Below are positions 1 to 7,539 of a stretch of 35,587 nt of DNA, piece after piece. The position numbers were made by a program, and so were the translations under genes. Numbering within the stretch: position 1 is the stretch's first letter; each line of letters begins with the position of its first letter. The notes beneath the pieces are model-generated. The model was not told the origin of the DNA. It did not search any database and saw nothing but the letters and a program-made list of their open reading frames with translations. This DNA comes from DASTPP01 sp035762175 (GTDB lineage Bacteria; Myxococcota_A; Polyangia; Polyangiales; Polyangiaceae): positions 1-35,587 of the forward strand of contig DASTPP010000330.1 in the NCBI GenBank assembly GCA_035762175.1, written 5' to 3'.

Positions 1-828
1 CTCGACACCGGGCAGAAGAACTTCGCCCACTGGTTCGAGAGCGCCAGCGGCTTCTTTCGCGGCTGCCGCTACTACGCCGGCCGGGGCGAGCTCAACCACG
101 CCGCCTTCTCGCTGCACCAGGCGGCCGAGCGCTACTACCACGCCGCCGCCTTGGTCTTGAGCGGGTACAAAGAGCGCTCGCACGACCTCGAAGCGCTCGG
201 CAAGAGCGCCGCCGCGCAGCACCCGCGGCTCGACGGCGCCTTTCCCCGCGACGACCCCGAAGACAACCGGCTCTTCCTCTTGTTGAAGAAGGCGTATATC
301 GAGGCGCGCTACTCGCGCACCTACCGCATCACGCTCGACGAGCTCGCCGTCCTGCAGGCGCGGGTGCTCGACCTCGCCGCGCGCGTGCGCGAGGTGTGCC
401 TCGAGCGGCTCGCGTCGCTCTGCGGCCCCGACGCCGTCCGCGCCTCGCTGCCCACGCCGCCGGCCCCGGGCGAGCCGCTGCCCGAAGGCCTGCCGCCGCC
501 GCCCGACGACCCCGCCGAGCTGGGGCGTTGGGCGCGCGAGGTGGCCGAGCTCACCGAGGCGCGGGTGCGCGAGGGCGAGCTGCGGGGCCGCGAGGCGGGC
601 CTGCGCGAGGGCGAGGCGCGGGGCGAGGCGAAGGGCAAGGCCGAGGGGCTGCGCGAGGGCAAGGCGGCGGCGCTCTTGACGGTGCTCGCGGCGCGCGGGC
701 TCGCGGTCGACGGCGAGACGCGCGCGCGCATCGAGGCGTGCGACGACGGCGCGCAGCTCGACCGCTGGCTGGCGCGGGCGCTCGGGGCGGCCTCGGCGCG
801 CGAGGTCGTGGGCGACGAAGGGCCCTGA
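1..828 (+). CDS. HEPN-domain protein with charged C-terminal tail (5' partial)
   Basis: The frame is open from base 1, so the true start lies before the window. The first ~80 visible residues look like a HEPN domain: a helix with the motif SLHQAAERYYHAA, then GYKERSHDLEAL, which matches the family pattern of a helix ending in H-QAAE, a loop and a conserved His-Asp-Leu. HEPN proteins are usually RNases or partners of minimal nucleotidyltransferases; an NTase domain could sit in the missing N-terminus. A proline-rich linker (about visible residues 150-170) leads to an Arg/Gly/Glu tail with RxGExRG-type repeats, ending in a short helical segment. This tail class also ends the Uma2 gene just downstream and the Rpn-type gene at 28935-29819. 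Function beyond HEPN membership is inferred; the HEPN call is fairly secure. Confidence 0.75.
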   Translation, partial: LDTGQKNFAHWFESASGFFRGCRYYAGRGELNHAAFSLHQAAERYYHAAALVLSGYKERSHDLEALGKSAAAQHPRLDGAFPRDDPEDNRLFLLLKKAYIEARYSRTYRITLDELAVLQARVLDLAARVREVCLERLASLCGPDAVRASLPTPPAPGEPLPEGLPPPPDDPAELGRWAREVAELTEARVREGELRGREAGLREGEARGEAKGKAEGLREGKAAALLTVLAARGLAVDGETRARIEACDDGAQLDRWLARALGAASAREVVGDEGP

Positions 829-890
829 GGGGGCGGTCGCCAGAGCCGGGGGCGGCGGGGGCGCGGGCTGACAGGGCCCGGGCCCTTTGC

Positions 891-896
891 TACCCT
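891..896 (+). promoter_or_regulatory. -10-like element of Uma2 gene
   Basis: TACCCT ends 7 bases before the ATG at 903. If used as a sigma-70 -10 box, transcription would start at or next to the A of the start codon, giving a leaderless mRNA. No Shine-Dalgarno sequence is visible before this ATG. The same geometry recurs at most first genes in the window. Confidence 0.4.
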
Positions 897-902
897 GAAC
901 GC

Positions 903-1715
903 ATGAGCCAAGCGCGCTGGCCCGGCAGCCCCCCCGAGGGCCCCTTCCGGCTCGAGCACGTGCCCGAGGGCAGCCGCTACGAGCTGAGCGAGGGGCACAC
1001 CCTCTATTGCGCGCCCGCCGGCCCCACGCACGCCGAGCCGCACGGCGTCGGCCCGCTCGCGCTCGGCAGCGACCCGGCCCGACCGCGGGTCGGGGTCGAC
1101 GTTGGCCACGCGCTCGACGGCAAGACGCTGCGCGCGCCCGACCTGTCGGTGGGCGACTGGGGCGAGGGCGAGGGCACGTGGGCGCCGAAGGCGCCGCCGC
1201 TCGCGGTCGAGTACGCGGGGCCGGGCCAAGACGAGGCCGACCTGCAGACCAAGATCCGAGAGCTGCTCGCGGCCGGCACGCGCTTCGTGTGGGTGGTGCG
1301 GCTGGTCGGGCCGCGCCGGGTCGAGGTCTACGAGAAGGGGCGCGCGGTGGTGACGAAGCGGCCGGGCGAGCGGCTCGAGGCGCCGGGCATTCTGAAGAGC
1401 CGCCCCTTGGTCGAGGCGCTGTACGACCCCGAGGCGGCGAACGAGCAGACGTTGCAGAACCTGCTCGAGCGCAAGGGCTACGCGGGGCTCGAGGCGGTGT
1501 TGGCCGAGGGCGAGGCGCGCGGCGAGGCGCGCGGCGAGGCGCGCGGCGAGGCGAAGGGCAAGGCCGAGGGGTTGCGGGCGGCGGTGCTCGACCTGTGCGA
1601 GGTGCTCGGCATCGCGCTCACGGGCGAGCAGCGGGCGCGGCTTGAGGCGAAGGGGGTGAGCGAACTCGAGGCGTTGCGAACGGCGCTCAAGCAGACGAGA
1701 CGGTGGCCGGGCTGA
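903..1715 (+). CDS. Uma2-family (DUF820) PD-(D/E)XK endonuclease-like protein
   Basis: 270 residues. The core (about 15-190) shows the Uma2 signature: PDLSV (Asp80), then PPLAVEY (Glu103) and a lysine 14 residues on (Lys117), followed by GTRFVWVV, the hydrophobic strand that follows the catalytic lysine. These match the D-E-K triad of restriction-like nucleases. The family is widespread and multi-copy in cyanobacteria and myxobacteria, with unproven biology. Residues ~200-270 form a tail: GEARGEAR repeats, then a helical block ending LKQTRRWPG. This block is nearly the same as the end of the Rpn-type protein at 28935-29819. The ATG at 903 is chosen because the upstream in-frame sequence is the shadow of the HEPN gene and because a -10-like hexamer sits just ahead. 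Family call is firm; the in vivo role is unknown. Confidence 0.8.
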   Translation: MSQARWPGSPPEGPFRLEHVPEGSRYELSEGHTLYCAPAGPTHAEPHGVGPLALGSDPARPRVGVDVGHALDGKTLRAPDLSVGDWGEGEGTWAPKAPPLAVEYAGPGQDEADLQTKIRELLAAGTRFVWVVRLVGPRRVEVYEKGRAVVTKRPGERLEAPGILKSRPLVEALYDPEAANEQTLQNLLERKGYAGLEAVLAEGEARGEARGEARGEAKGKAEGLRAAVLDLCEVLGIALTGEQRARLEAKGVSELEALRTALKQTRRWPG

Positions 1716-1811
1716 GCTGGCATGCCTGTGACGCCCCGGAGATGTGCAGCGATCCGGCGGCCGAACTCCTACCGCAGGGCCTATCGCCCTCGGTCGTCGC
1801 AGCGCTTTGCG

Positions 1812-2273
1812 TCAGCCCCCCGACGAGGCGACTTTTTTGGCGTCTCGATCGAGCCAGCGCTCTAGCAGCAGCGTGACGCGGGCTTTGAGCCTTCGGTACT
1901 CGTCGATGCGCTCGGGCTCGAGGGCGCGCTCGGCGTTGAAGCGGACGGCAACGCGGTCGATCGTCTCGACGTGGGGCAAAGGCGCCCTCGCGAGCGACGC
2001 TTCGAAGGCCTCGAGTGCGGCGCTGACTCGCGAGACGTCGGTCGTGTCCGCGGTCACGACATCGAGGAAGCTTCTCACGCTGTTGCCGCCGGGCGGCACG
2101 TCGCACTCTTGGTCAACCAGGATGCCCGGGTTGGCGTCGGCGAGCCGTTCGATCGAGGGGTTGTCCCAGTTTTCGGCCCGCGCTTCGGCCTTATCGTGGA
2201 GGTTGAGGAACGCGTTGACCCCCTGGCGAGCCGCGAGAGAAGAAGAACGTACGCGCTGTGCCGTGATGTACAT
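1812..2273 (-). CDS. Unknown protein, third gene of 3-gene cassette
   Basis: 153 residues starting MYITAQRVR. The start ATG shares its A with the TGA stop of the preceding gene (TGATG), the usual sign of translational coupling; an earlier in-frame start at 2318 would overlap that gene by 46 bases and is less likely. The protein is soluble and mainly helical: an N-terminal stretch with GVNAFLNLHDKAE, a central PSIERLADANPGILVDQECD segment, and a C-terminal charged helix ending in RWLDRDAKKV. No family is recognised. Codon use is more mixed than in neighbouring housekeeping genes, as in the other two members of the cassette, which suggests acquisition as a unit. Role probably tied to its two upstream partners; no function can be named. 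Confidence 0.65.
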   Translation of the reverse strand: MYITAQRVRSSSLAARQGVNAFLNLHDKAEARAENWDNPSIERLADANPGILVDQECDVPPGGNSVRSFLDVVTADTTDVSRVSAALEAFEASLARAPLPHVETIDRVAVRFNAERALEPERIDEYRRLKARVTLLLERWLDRDAKKVASSGG

Positions 2274-3166
2274 CAGTTCTGCTCCCTGGGGGGGCTGGAG
2301 GCGCCCTTCTGAACCCACCTGTCTCGCAGGCCCAGCCCCTCGAAACGAGGCTCGGGGTCGGACCGAAGGGGCGCCGGCTTGAGCGGGAGCCTAGAGTGCA
2401 GGGCGTCAGCGGCTGGGCTCGCCCAGATTTGGTCAGCCCACTCGCCCTTGAGCTCGCCCAGCTTGGCCATGAACCCGTCCCACTTCTGATCGGCGGCGAG
2501 CGCTTCGAGCTCGCTGTTCAGGGGGAATTTAAGCTCTTCACGCCCTAGGTGCCAGCCATACTCTTGGACGGCAGCAAGCCGGATGTTGGCGATCTCCCAC
2601 TGCACATCGGCCTTCGAGGCCTCGCCGGAGCCGATGAGGTCGCTCGGCGAGACGACGAACTCGATGTCGACCTCCTCGATGAGGCCGAGGATTCGGCGGA
2701 ACCACTCGTGGCGACTTTGGGGGTCGCCCATGCCTCTGACGAGGCAAGCGTGCGCGGAGGCACGGCGGGCGTCGCGCGAGCCGGCGAAGAGCGTAATGAG
2801 CCGGGAACGCCGGGTTAGGGGGACGGTGGGGGCCGCGGCCAAGGTGTAGTAGTTCGCCACGGCTCGGGTCACCGGGTCGATGCGCTCTGCCCGCGGCAAG
2901 GCCCTGTCATCGAAGGCGCTCGCGGGCACGTCGTCGTGGGTCTCCACGTCCGCGAGGGCCCGGTTCGCCGCGAACTCTGCTTCGTGCTCGACCTGGGCTT
3001 CTCGCACGAGAAAGTGCGGCAGGTCTTTGCGGTGCAGGTACTTGCAGGTCGTTCGGTCGGGCTGCTTCAGGAGCGCCCCCCATTGGAGGCAAAAGCCCGG
3101 GCCGGGGCCGAACGTAAGCCCCTGGGCGGGGTTGTGGATGCAGTTGCGGCAGGTAAAGAGGCCCAT
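2273..3166 (-). CDS. Unknown protein with N-terminal four-cysteine cluster, second gene of cassette
   Basis: 297 residues starting MGLFTCRNC. Cys6, Cys9, Cys26 and Cys41 form a CX2C-X16-C-X14-C pattern in the first 45 residues, consistent with a zinc or Fe-S site, with a Gly/Pro-rich loop between the second and third. The remainder is a soluble alpha/beta protein with no recognised motif; a central block reads VDIEFVVSPSDLIG and the C-terminus is Trp-containing and helical. The start two bases after the stop of the upstream gene is preferred over an in-frame ATG at 3211 that would overlap it. It couples to the downstream gene through TGATG. The conserved-looking N-terminal metal site argues for a real product; function unknown. 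Confidence 0.65.
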   Translation of the reverse strand: MGLFTCRNCIHNPAQGLTFGPGPGFCLQWGALLKQPDRTTCKYLHRKDLPHFLVREAQVEHEAEFAANRALADVETHDDVPASAFDDRALPRAERIDPVTRAVANYYTLAAAPTVPLTRRSRLITLFAGSRDARRASAHACLVRGMGDPQSRHEWFRRILGLIEEVDIEFVVSPSDLIGSGEASKADVQWEIANIRLAAVQEYGWHLGREELKFPLNSELEALAADQKWDGFMAKLGELKGEWADQIWASPAADALHSRLPLKPAPLRSDPEPRFEGLGLRDRWVQKGASSPPREQN

Positions 3167-3168
3167 CT

Positions 3169-3603
3169 TTAAACCCGCGCGAAGTAGGGCCGAACGTGGC
3201 GCTGGGCCCACGCCTGGAGGTCCTTTCGGGCGACCCCCGAGACGTCAAAGTTCCAACAAATGAGCGCCTCTCGCCGCCTTTGGGCGCGCCGATGGGCCTC
3301 CCGCGCGATCTGACGTGCAGCCTTGTCCGCAGCCGTGTGAGCCTGGTCGAGCAAAACCCGGAGCAGGGCATCATGATGCTCTATGCTGTGGTTTTCCTCG
3401 TCGAGTTTGGGCCGCAACACCCGCCAGAGTTGAGTGCCGAAGTCCGTGATCGAGGCCGGGTCCGTGCTTATCGAGGTGTAGCGGGTGCGCTTGCCCCGCG
3501 CGTGGACGATGTGCTGGGCATACGTCGATGTGTCGGCAAGGTTTGGCGGCGTGATGCCGTCAGCCTGGTCTCCTCGATAGTACTCCGGCGTGGGCGAGCT
3601 CAT
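3169..3603 (-). CDS. Small ADP-ribosyltransferase-like protein (tentative), first gene of cassette
   Basis: 144 residues. Near the N-terminus EYYRGDQ (Arg10) followed about 30 residues later by RYTSISTDPASITDFG (Ser44, Ser46) resembles the R and STS motifs of R-S-E class ADP-ribosyltransferases such as scabin and pierisin, where xYRGD and an S-T-S strand line the NAD pocket. A clear Q/E-x-E third motif is not obvious; Glu-rich SIEHHDALL and a later strand ALICWNFDVSGV are the only candidates, so the enzyme may be divergent or inactive. It heads a three-gene minus-strand cassette with 2-bp and TGATG junctions. A TACTCG element ends 7 bases before the ATG, matching the window's leaderless-promoter pattern. 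The ART assignment is inference from short motifs. Confidence 0.6.
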   Translation of the reverse strand: MSSPTPEYYRGDQADGITPPNLADTSTYAQHIVHARGKRTRYTSISTDPASITDFGTQLWRVLRPKLDEENHSIEHHDALLRVLLDQAHTAADKAARQIAREAHRRAQRRREALICWNFDVSGVARKDLQAWAQRHVRPYFARV

Positions 3604-3715
3604 CGATGTCGAGTACAGGTCGGCTCGACAAGAACGTCAAGCCAGGCGACTCGCAAGTGTACCGCGAGGCCTGGCGGCCTTCGAGCGGAGGGCGGCTCGC
3701 CCGAAGAGCCTACGC

Positions 3716-3930
3716 TCAGCCCGCGTACGGGCGCGCGATCTTGCCCGCGTCGAACCAGGCCTTCACCTCGGGCTTGAGCCAGGAGACGAGCAAGACGACG
3801 CCGACGGGCGGGCAGCCGGCCGACGAGAAGAAGCTCAGCGCCGGCGTCACCGTGCCGAGCGTGTGCGTCAGCGGCCTGGCGCGGGCAGACGAGCACGTAG
3901 ACGCTGAGCGTGGCGTGCGCGAGGGCGCCT
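3716..3930 (-). pseudogene. Frameshifted remnant downstream of livF
   Basis: Two overlapping reading frames carry protein-like sequence with the strong third-position GC of real genes. One gives ALAHATLSVYVLVCPRQ. After a switch of frame, the other gives THTLGTVTPALSFF followed by VVLLVSWLKPEVKAWFDAG and a TGA at 3718-3716. Together they read like the end of a small membrane protein (two hydrophobic stretches), but no start codon fits and the frame breaks near 3860. It lies directly after the livF stop, in livF's frame for its second half. It could be a decayed gene or a sequencing indel; the family is not recognised. Confidence 0.3.
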
Positions 3931-4690
3931 ACGTGCCGAAGTACGCGCGGCGGAAGTCGGGGTCGTCGGCGAGGCGGGCCGAGGGCCCTTCGAGGGCGAT
4001 GCGCCCGTCGCGCAGCACGTAGGCCCGGGCGCTGGCGGCGAGGGCGAGGCGGGTGTTCTGCTCGACGAGCAGCACGGTGACGCCGGCGCGGGCGATGGTC
4101 ACGATGGCCTCGAAGAGCTGCTCGGCGAGCTTCGGCGCGATGCCGAGGCTCGGCTCGTCGAGCAAGAGCAGGGCGGGGCGGGCCATCAGCGCGCGGGCGA
4201 TGGCGAGCATCTGCTGCTCGCCGCCCGAGAGCGTACCGGCCGGCTGCTTCATGCGCTCGCCGAGCCTCGGGAAGAGCCGGACGAGATCGTCGAACGACTC
4301 GCGCATCGAGGGGGCGTGGCGGTGGTTCCAGGCGCCGAGCTCGAGGTTCTCGCGCACCGTGAGCGGGGCGAAGACGTGGCGCCCCTCGGGCACGAGCGAG
4401 ATGCCGCGGGCGACGGCGCGGTCGGTGGCCCACGACGTCGCGTCGTCGCCGTCGAACGAGAGGCGGCCCCGGCGCAGGGGTAGCCTGCGGGCGAGGGCGC
4501 GCAGGAGCGTCGTCTTGCCCGCGCCGTTGGCGCCGACGAGCGCGACGATCTCGCCGAGCCGCACGTCGAGCGAGACGCCGCGCACGACGTCGGCGGCGCC
4601 GCCGTAGCCGACCTGGGCGCCCTCGACCGAGAGCAGGGGCCGTCCGGGCTGGGCGCGGGGCGGCGGGCGCGTCGGGTGGGCGGTGCGCAT
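3929..4690 (-). CDS. livF: Branched-chain amino acid/urea-type ABC transporter ATPase LivF
   Basis: 253 residues. The second nucleotide-binding subunit of a HAAT-family importer (LivF/UrtE), hydrolysing ATP on the cytoplasmic face of the permease. Visible motifs: Walker A GANGAGKTT, Q-loop region, signature LSGGEQQ, Walker B ALLLLDEP, and the typical LivF phrase PEGRHVFAPLTVRENLELGA, followed by the H-loop-like segment ending VLLVEQN. The N-terminal ~18 residues are a Pro/Arg-rich extension. It starts two bases after the livG stop. The substrate cannot be told from the ATPase; amino acids are typical. The end (YFGT) is normal for the family. Confidence 0.92.
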   Translation of the reverse strand: MRTAHPTRPPPRAQPGRPLLSVEGAQVGYGGAADVVRGVSLDVRLGEIVALVGANGAGKTTLLRALARRLPLRRGRLSFDGDDATSWATDRAVARGISLVPEGRHVFAPLTVRENLELGAWNHRHAPSMRESFDDLVRLFPRLGERMKQPAGTLSGGEQQMLAIARALMARPALLLLDEPSLGIAPKLAEQLFEAIVTIARAGVTVLLVEQNTRLALAASARAYVLRDGRIALEGPSARLADDPDFRRAYFGT

Positions 4691-4692
4691 GG

Positions 4693-5622
4693 CTACGCCC
4701 CGGGCGGGCGCGAGGGGCGTCCGGGCGGCGCGGACGGCGGGCGGGGCATCGGGGTGGGGGTGATGATGACGCGGGGCGGGGGCACCGAGCCGCCGGGCGG
4801 CGGGGCGGAGGCGCCGGGCGGCGGGGTCGGCAGGGGGCGGGGCGGAGGCAGGGAGGCGGCGCGCCCGAGGTAGGCCTCGAGCACGGCGGGGTGCTCGCGG
4901 ATGTCGGCGGGGGCGCCCTCGGCGACGGTCTCGCCGTGGTCGAGCACGTGCACGACGTCGCAGAGGCTCATGACGAGGCCGACGTTGTGCTCGACGAGCA
5001 CGACGGTGAGGCCGAAGCGGTCGCGCAGCGCGCGCACGCGCCCGGCGAGCGCGGCGGCCTCGCCCTGGTTCATGCCGGCGGCGGGCTCGTCGAGCAGGAG
5101 CAGGCGGGGCGCGGCCATGAGCGCCCGCGCCATCTCGAGGCGGCGGCGGTCGCCGTACGAGAGCGAGCCGGGGGGCCGGTCGGCGGCGCGGGTCAGGCCG
5201 AAGAGCTCGAGCAGCTCGAGGGCGCGGTCGCGCCGATCGGCCTCGAGGGTGCGGGCGCGGCGGGGGTAAAAGAGCCCGTCGAGCAGGCGAGCAGGCTGGT
5301 GGACCTCGGCGCCGACGAGCACGTTGTCGAGCACGCTCAGCCGCTCGAACAGGCGAATGTTCTGGAAGGTGCGGGCGACGCCGGCGCGGGCGGCGTGCAC
5401 GGGCCCGCGGCCCGCGAGCGGCGTGCCCCGGAAGGCGATGGAGCCTCCCGGGTCGGGCGCGCCGAAGCCGGTGACGAGGTTGAGGAGCGTGGTCTTGCCG
5501 GCGCCGTTCGGGCCGATGAGGCCGAAGACCGAGGCGGGCGGCACGCGCAGCGACACGTTGGTGAGGGCGCGCAGGCCGCCGAAGGTCTTCGAGACCTTCG
5601 CGACCTCGAGTCCGGAGCTCAC
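4693..5622 (-). CDS. livG: Branched-chain amino acid-type ABC transporter ATPase LivG with proline-rich tail
   Basis: 309 residues, starting at a GTG that overlaps the livM stop by four bases (GTGA). Walker A GPNGAGKTT, the LivG-typical GVARTFQNIRLF, a signature variant LSYGDRRRLEMARAL, Walker B LLLLDEPAAGMN and VLVEHNVGLVMSLCDVV are all present, matching LivG/UrtD. The last ~55 residues after EAYLGRAA are a Pro/Gly-rich low-complexity tail, absent from typical LivG proteins of about 255 residues. It forms an ATPase pair with LivF. Assignment of the ABC core is firm; the tail's role is unknown. Confidence 0.92.
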   Translation of the reverse strand: MSSGLEVAKVSKTFGGLRALTNVSLRVPPASVFGLIGPNGAGKTTLLNLVTGFGAPDPGGSIAFRGTPLAGRGPVHAARAGVARTFQNIRLFERLSVLDNVLVGAEVHQPARLLDGLFYPRRARTLEADRRDRALELLELFGLTRAADRPPGSLSYGDRRRLEMARALMAAPRLLLLDEPAAGMNQGEAAALAGRVRALRDRFGLTVVLVEHNVGLVMSLCDVVHVLDHGETVAEGAPADIREHPAVLEAYLGRAASLPPPRPLPTPPPGASAPPPGGSVPPPRVIITPTPMPRPPSAPPGRPSRPPGA

Positions 5623-6719
5623 CGCGCCCCCCGTCCGCCCGGCAGCAGGCCGAGCTCGCCGTCGCCGAAGAGGCCCTGGGGGCGCGCCCGCACGAGCACG
5701 AGCAAGAGGAGGGCGTAGGCGGCGGCGCGCAGCGCGTTCAGATCGAGCGCGGGGTGCGCGGCCTGGAAGGCGGCGAGCGCGGGCGTGCCCTGCAGCGCCT
5801 CGAAGGCCCGGCCGGCGAAGGTGACGAAGAGCGCGCCGAAGGCGGCGCCCGAGACGCTGCCGGCGCCGCCCACCATCACCATGACGACGGCGTCGAAGGA
5901 GGTCTGCAGGGTGAACTGCGCGGGCTGCACGAGCGGCGAGCCGTCGCGCAAGAGCGCGAGCAGGCCCCCCGCGACGCCCGCCCCGAAGGCCGCGAGCACG
6001 AAGCTCGTCACCTTGTAGCGCGTCGCCTCGACGCCCGACGCGGTCGCGGCGAGCTCGTCGTCGCGCGTCGCCCGCAGCGCCCGGCCCCAGGGCGAGAACT
6101 TGAGCCGGTAGCAGGCCCAGAGCCCGAAGCCGAGCGCCAGCACCACCCAGAAGGGCCCGGCGTAGAGCGGCACCCCTCGGTCGTCGGGGCCGGCGTAGCC
6201 GCCCGGGCCCCCGAGCCCGGCGAGCGCTCGCGTCAGCGCGTTCGCGCCCCCGTCGGCCGAGGCGGTGGCGACGAGCAGCCGCACCACCTCGGCGAAGGCC
6301 AGGGTGACGACGGCGAGGTAGTCGCCGCGCAGCCGGAGCGAGGGCAGCCCGACGAGCAGCCCGCAGAAGGCCGCCGCGAGCGCGCCGGTGCCGAGCGAGG
6401 CGGGCACGACGACGAGCGAGCGCACGAAGGTCACGTCGCCGGGCAGGGCGAGGTGCGCGTTCGAGGCCACGAGCGCCGCCCCGTAGGCGCCGACGGCCAT
6501 GAAGCCGGCGTGGCCGATGCTGAACTGGCCCGCCCAGCCGTTGACGACGGTGAGCGAGAGCGCGACGAGCACGTTGACCGCGGCGGTCAGCGCGAGCTGG
6601 CGCCACGAGCCGTAGGGCAAGACGGCCTCGAAGCCCGCCTCGAGCCCGGCCGCCAGCGCCACCAGGGCGAGCGCGGGGGCGAAGGCCCACGCCCCCCGGC
6701 CCGGCTCACTTGATGACAC
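5619..6719 (-). CDS. livM: Branched-chain amino acid-type ABC transporter permease LivM
   Basis: 366 residues with about nine hydrophobic segments. The LivM signatures NGWAGQFSIGHAGFMAVGAYGAA and LRLRGDYLAVVTLAFAEVVRLL are separated by other membrane helices, and the cytoplasmic EAA-like loop SPWGRALRATRDDELAATASGV contacts the ATPases. It starts at a GTG lying 14 bases inside the 3' end of sspB, and its own stop overlaps livG by four bases, so sspB-livM-livG-livF is probably one transcript. The partner permease LivH and binding protein LivJ/K are not in the window. Family call is secure. Confidence 0.9.
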   Translation of the reverse strand: MSSSEPGRGAWAFAPALALVALAAGLEAGFEAVLPYGSWRQLALTAAVNVLVALSLTVVNGWAGQFSIGHAGFMAVGAYGAALVASNAHLALPGDVTFVRSLVVVPASLGTGALAAAFCGLLVGLPSLRLRGDYLAVVTLAFAEVVRLLVATASADGGANALTRALAGLGGPGGYAGPDDRGVPLYAGPFWVVLALGFGLWACYRLKFSPWGRALRATRDDELAATASGVEATRYKVTSFVLAAFGAGVAGGLLALLRDGSPLVQPAQFTLQTSFDAVVMVMVGGAGSVSGAAFGALFVTFAGRAFEALQGTPALAAFQAAHPALDLNALRAAAYALLLLVLVRARPQGLFGDGELGLLPGGRGAR

Positions 6720-7263
6720 GCAGGTAGGGCGGCAGCTCGCGCTTGGGCTTGGCCGGCGGATCGGCCGGCGCGCGCGGCGTCGGCGGGTCGCTTCGCGGCG
6801 CCTCGGCCGGCGCGGGCGCGGCCTGCGGGGCCGCCTCGGGCGCGGGCGGGGCCTTGCGCGAGGACCGCCCCTTCTTCGCCGGCTTCGGCGGCGCCTCGAC
6901 CGGGGCCTGGGGCCGCTGCCCCTGGATCTGCGAGGCCACTTCGGGCGGCACGTCGGGCGGCCAGACCATGCCCCGCCCCTCGCTGCTCACCAGGGCGAAG
7001 ACGCTCGACCAGGGGATCGAACACAGGAAGGGCGCGCGGTTGAACGAGAGCGTGCCCGAGAGCGCCTCGTCGCCCACCGTCAGGTCAGGGATGGGCACGG
7101 CCATCTGGTAGCCGACCTGCAGCACGAGCTGGGGCTGTCGCTTGAGCCACGCGGGCACCTGGACGCCCTCTTTTCGCGGGTCGAGGTGCACGAACACGCT
7201 CGAGCTCTCGAGCAGGGCGACGCACACGTCGCGTTTCGGCGGGAGCGGAGACGAATCGTTCAT
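6706..7263 (-). CDS. sspB: Stringent starvation protein B-like ClpXP adaptor
   Basis: 185 residues. The first ~110 match SspB: VALLESSSVFVHLDP, VPAWLK, QLVLQVGYQMAVPIPDL, and the strand FLCSIPWSSVFAL that forms the ssrA-tag groove. A long Ala/Pro/Lys-rich disordered linker follows. The very C-terminus, PPYLRVIK, matches the ClpX-binding (XB) peptide of E. coli SspB, which ends LRVVK. The full tether architecture is therefore kept: substrate domain, flexible linker, XB motif. The protein delivers ssrA-tagged products of stalled ribosomes to ClpXP. It heads the transcript that continues into livM, an unusual pairing. Expressed from a consensus TATAAT about 130 bases upstream. Confidence 0.85.
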   Translation of the reverse strand: MNDSSPLPPKRDVCVALLESSSVFVHLDPRKEGVQVPAWLKRQPQLVLQVGYQMAVPIPDLTVGDEALSGTLSFNRAPFLCSIPWSSVFALVSSEGRGMVWPPDVPPEVASQIQGQRPQAPVEAPPKPAKKGRSSRKAPPAPEAAPQAAPAPAEAPRSDPPTPRAPADPPAKPKRELPPYLRVIK

Positions 7264-7391
7264 GGCGGGGGAGGCCTACGTCGAGATCGTTGGGGGGGCG
7301 CCCCCCGCGGGGGCGGCCTTGCCGAGGTGGCGTGCCGGGAAGCAAGGGGCACCTGCCACATCGCGCGCGCAGCCGGCCGCCACAGAAAGAC

Positions 7392-7397
7392 ATTATA
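7392..7397 (-). promoter_or_regulatory. Consensus -10 box (TATAAT) for sspB-liv transcript
   Basis: The minus strand reads GGGTATAATG here, a perfect -10 hexamer in otherwise GC-rich DNA. The spot 17 bases upstream (TCTACC) is only a weak -35. Transcription would start near 7385 and give a leader of about 120 bases before the sspB ATG at 7263. The leader contains a 14-bp G6-CG-C6 type palindrome around 7290-7304. Confidence 0.6.
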
Positions 7398-7539
7398 CCC
7401 GCGGATCTCTTCCGGGTAGACGTGAAGCTCACTCGACGCCCCCGGCCGCTCGAGCGCCGCCCGCAGCCGGCGCGAAACGCAAGCGCCGCGCCAGGGGCTC
7501 GGACGGGGCCGCGGGGGTGGTTCGTCAGCCCGCCGAAGA

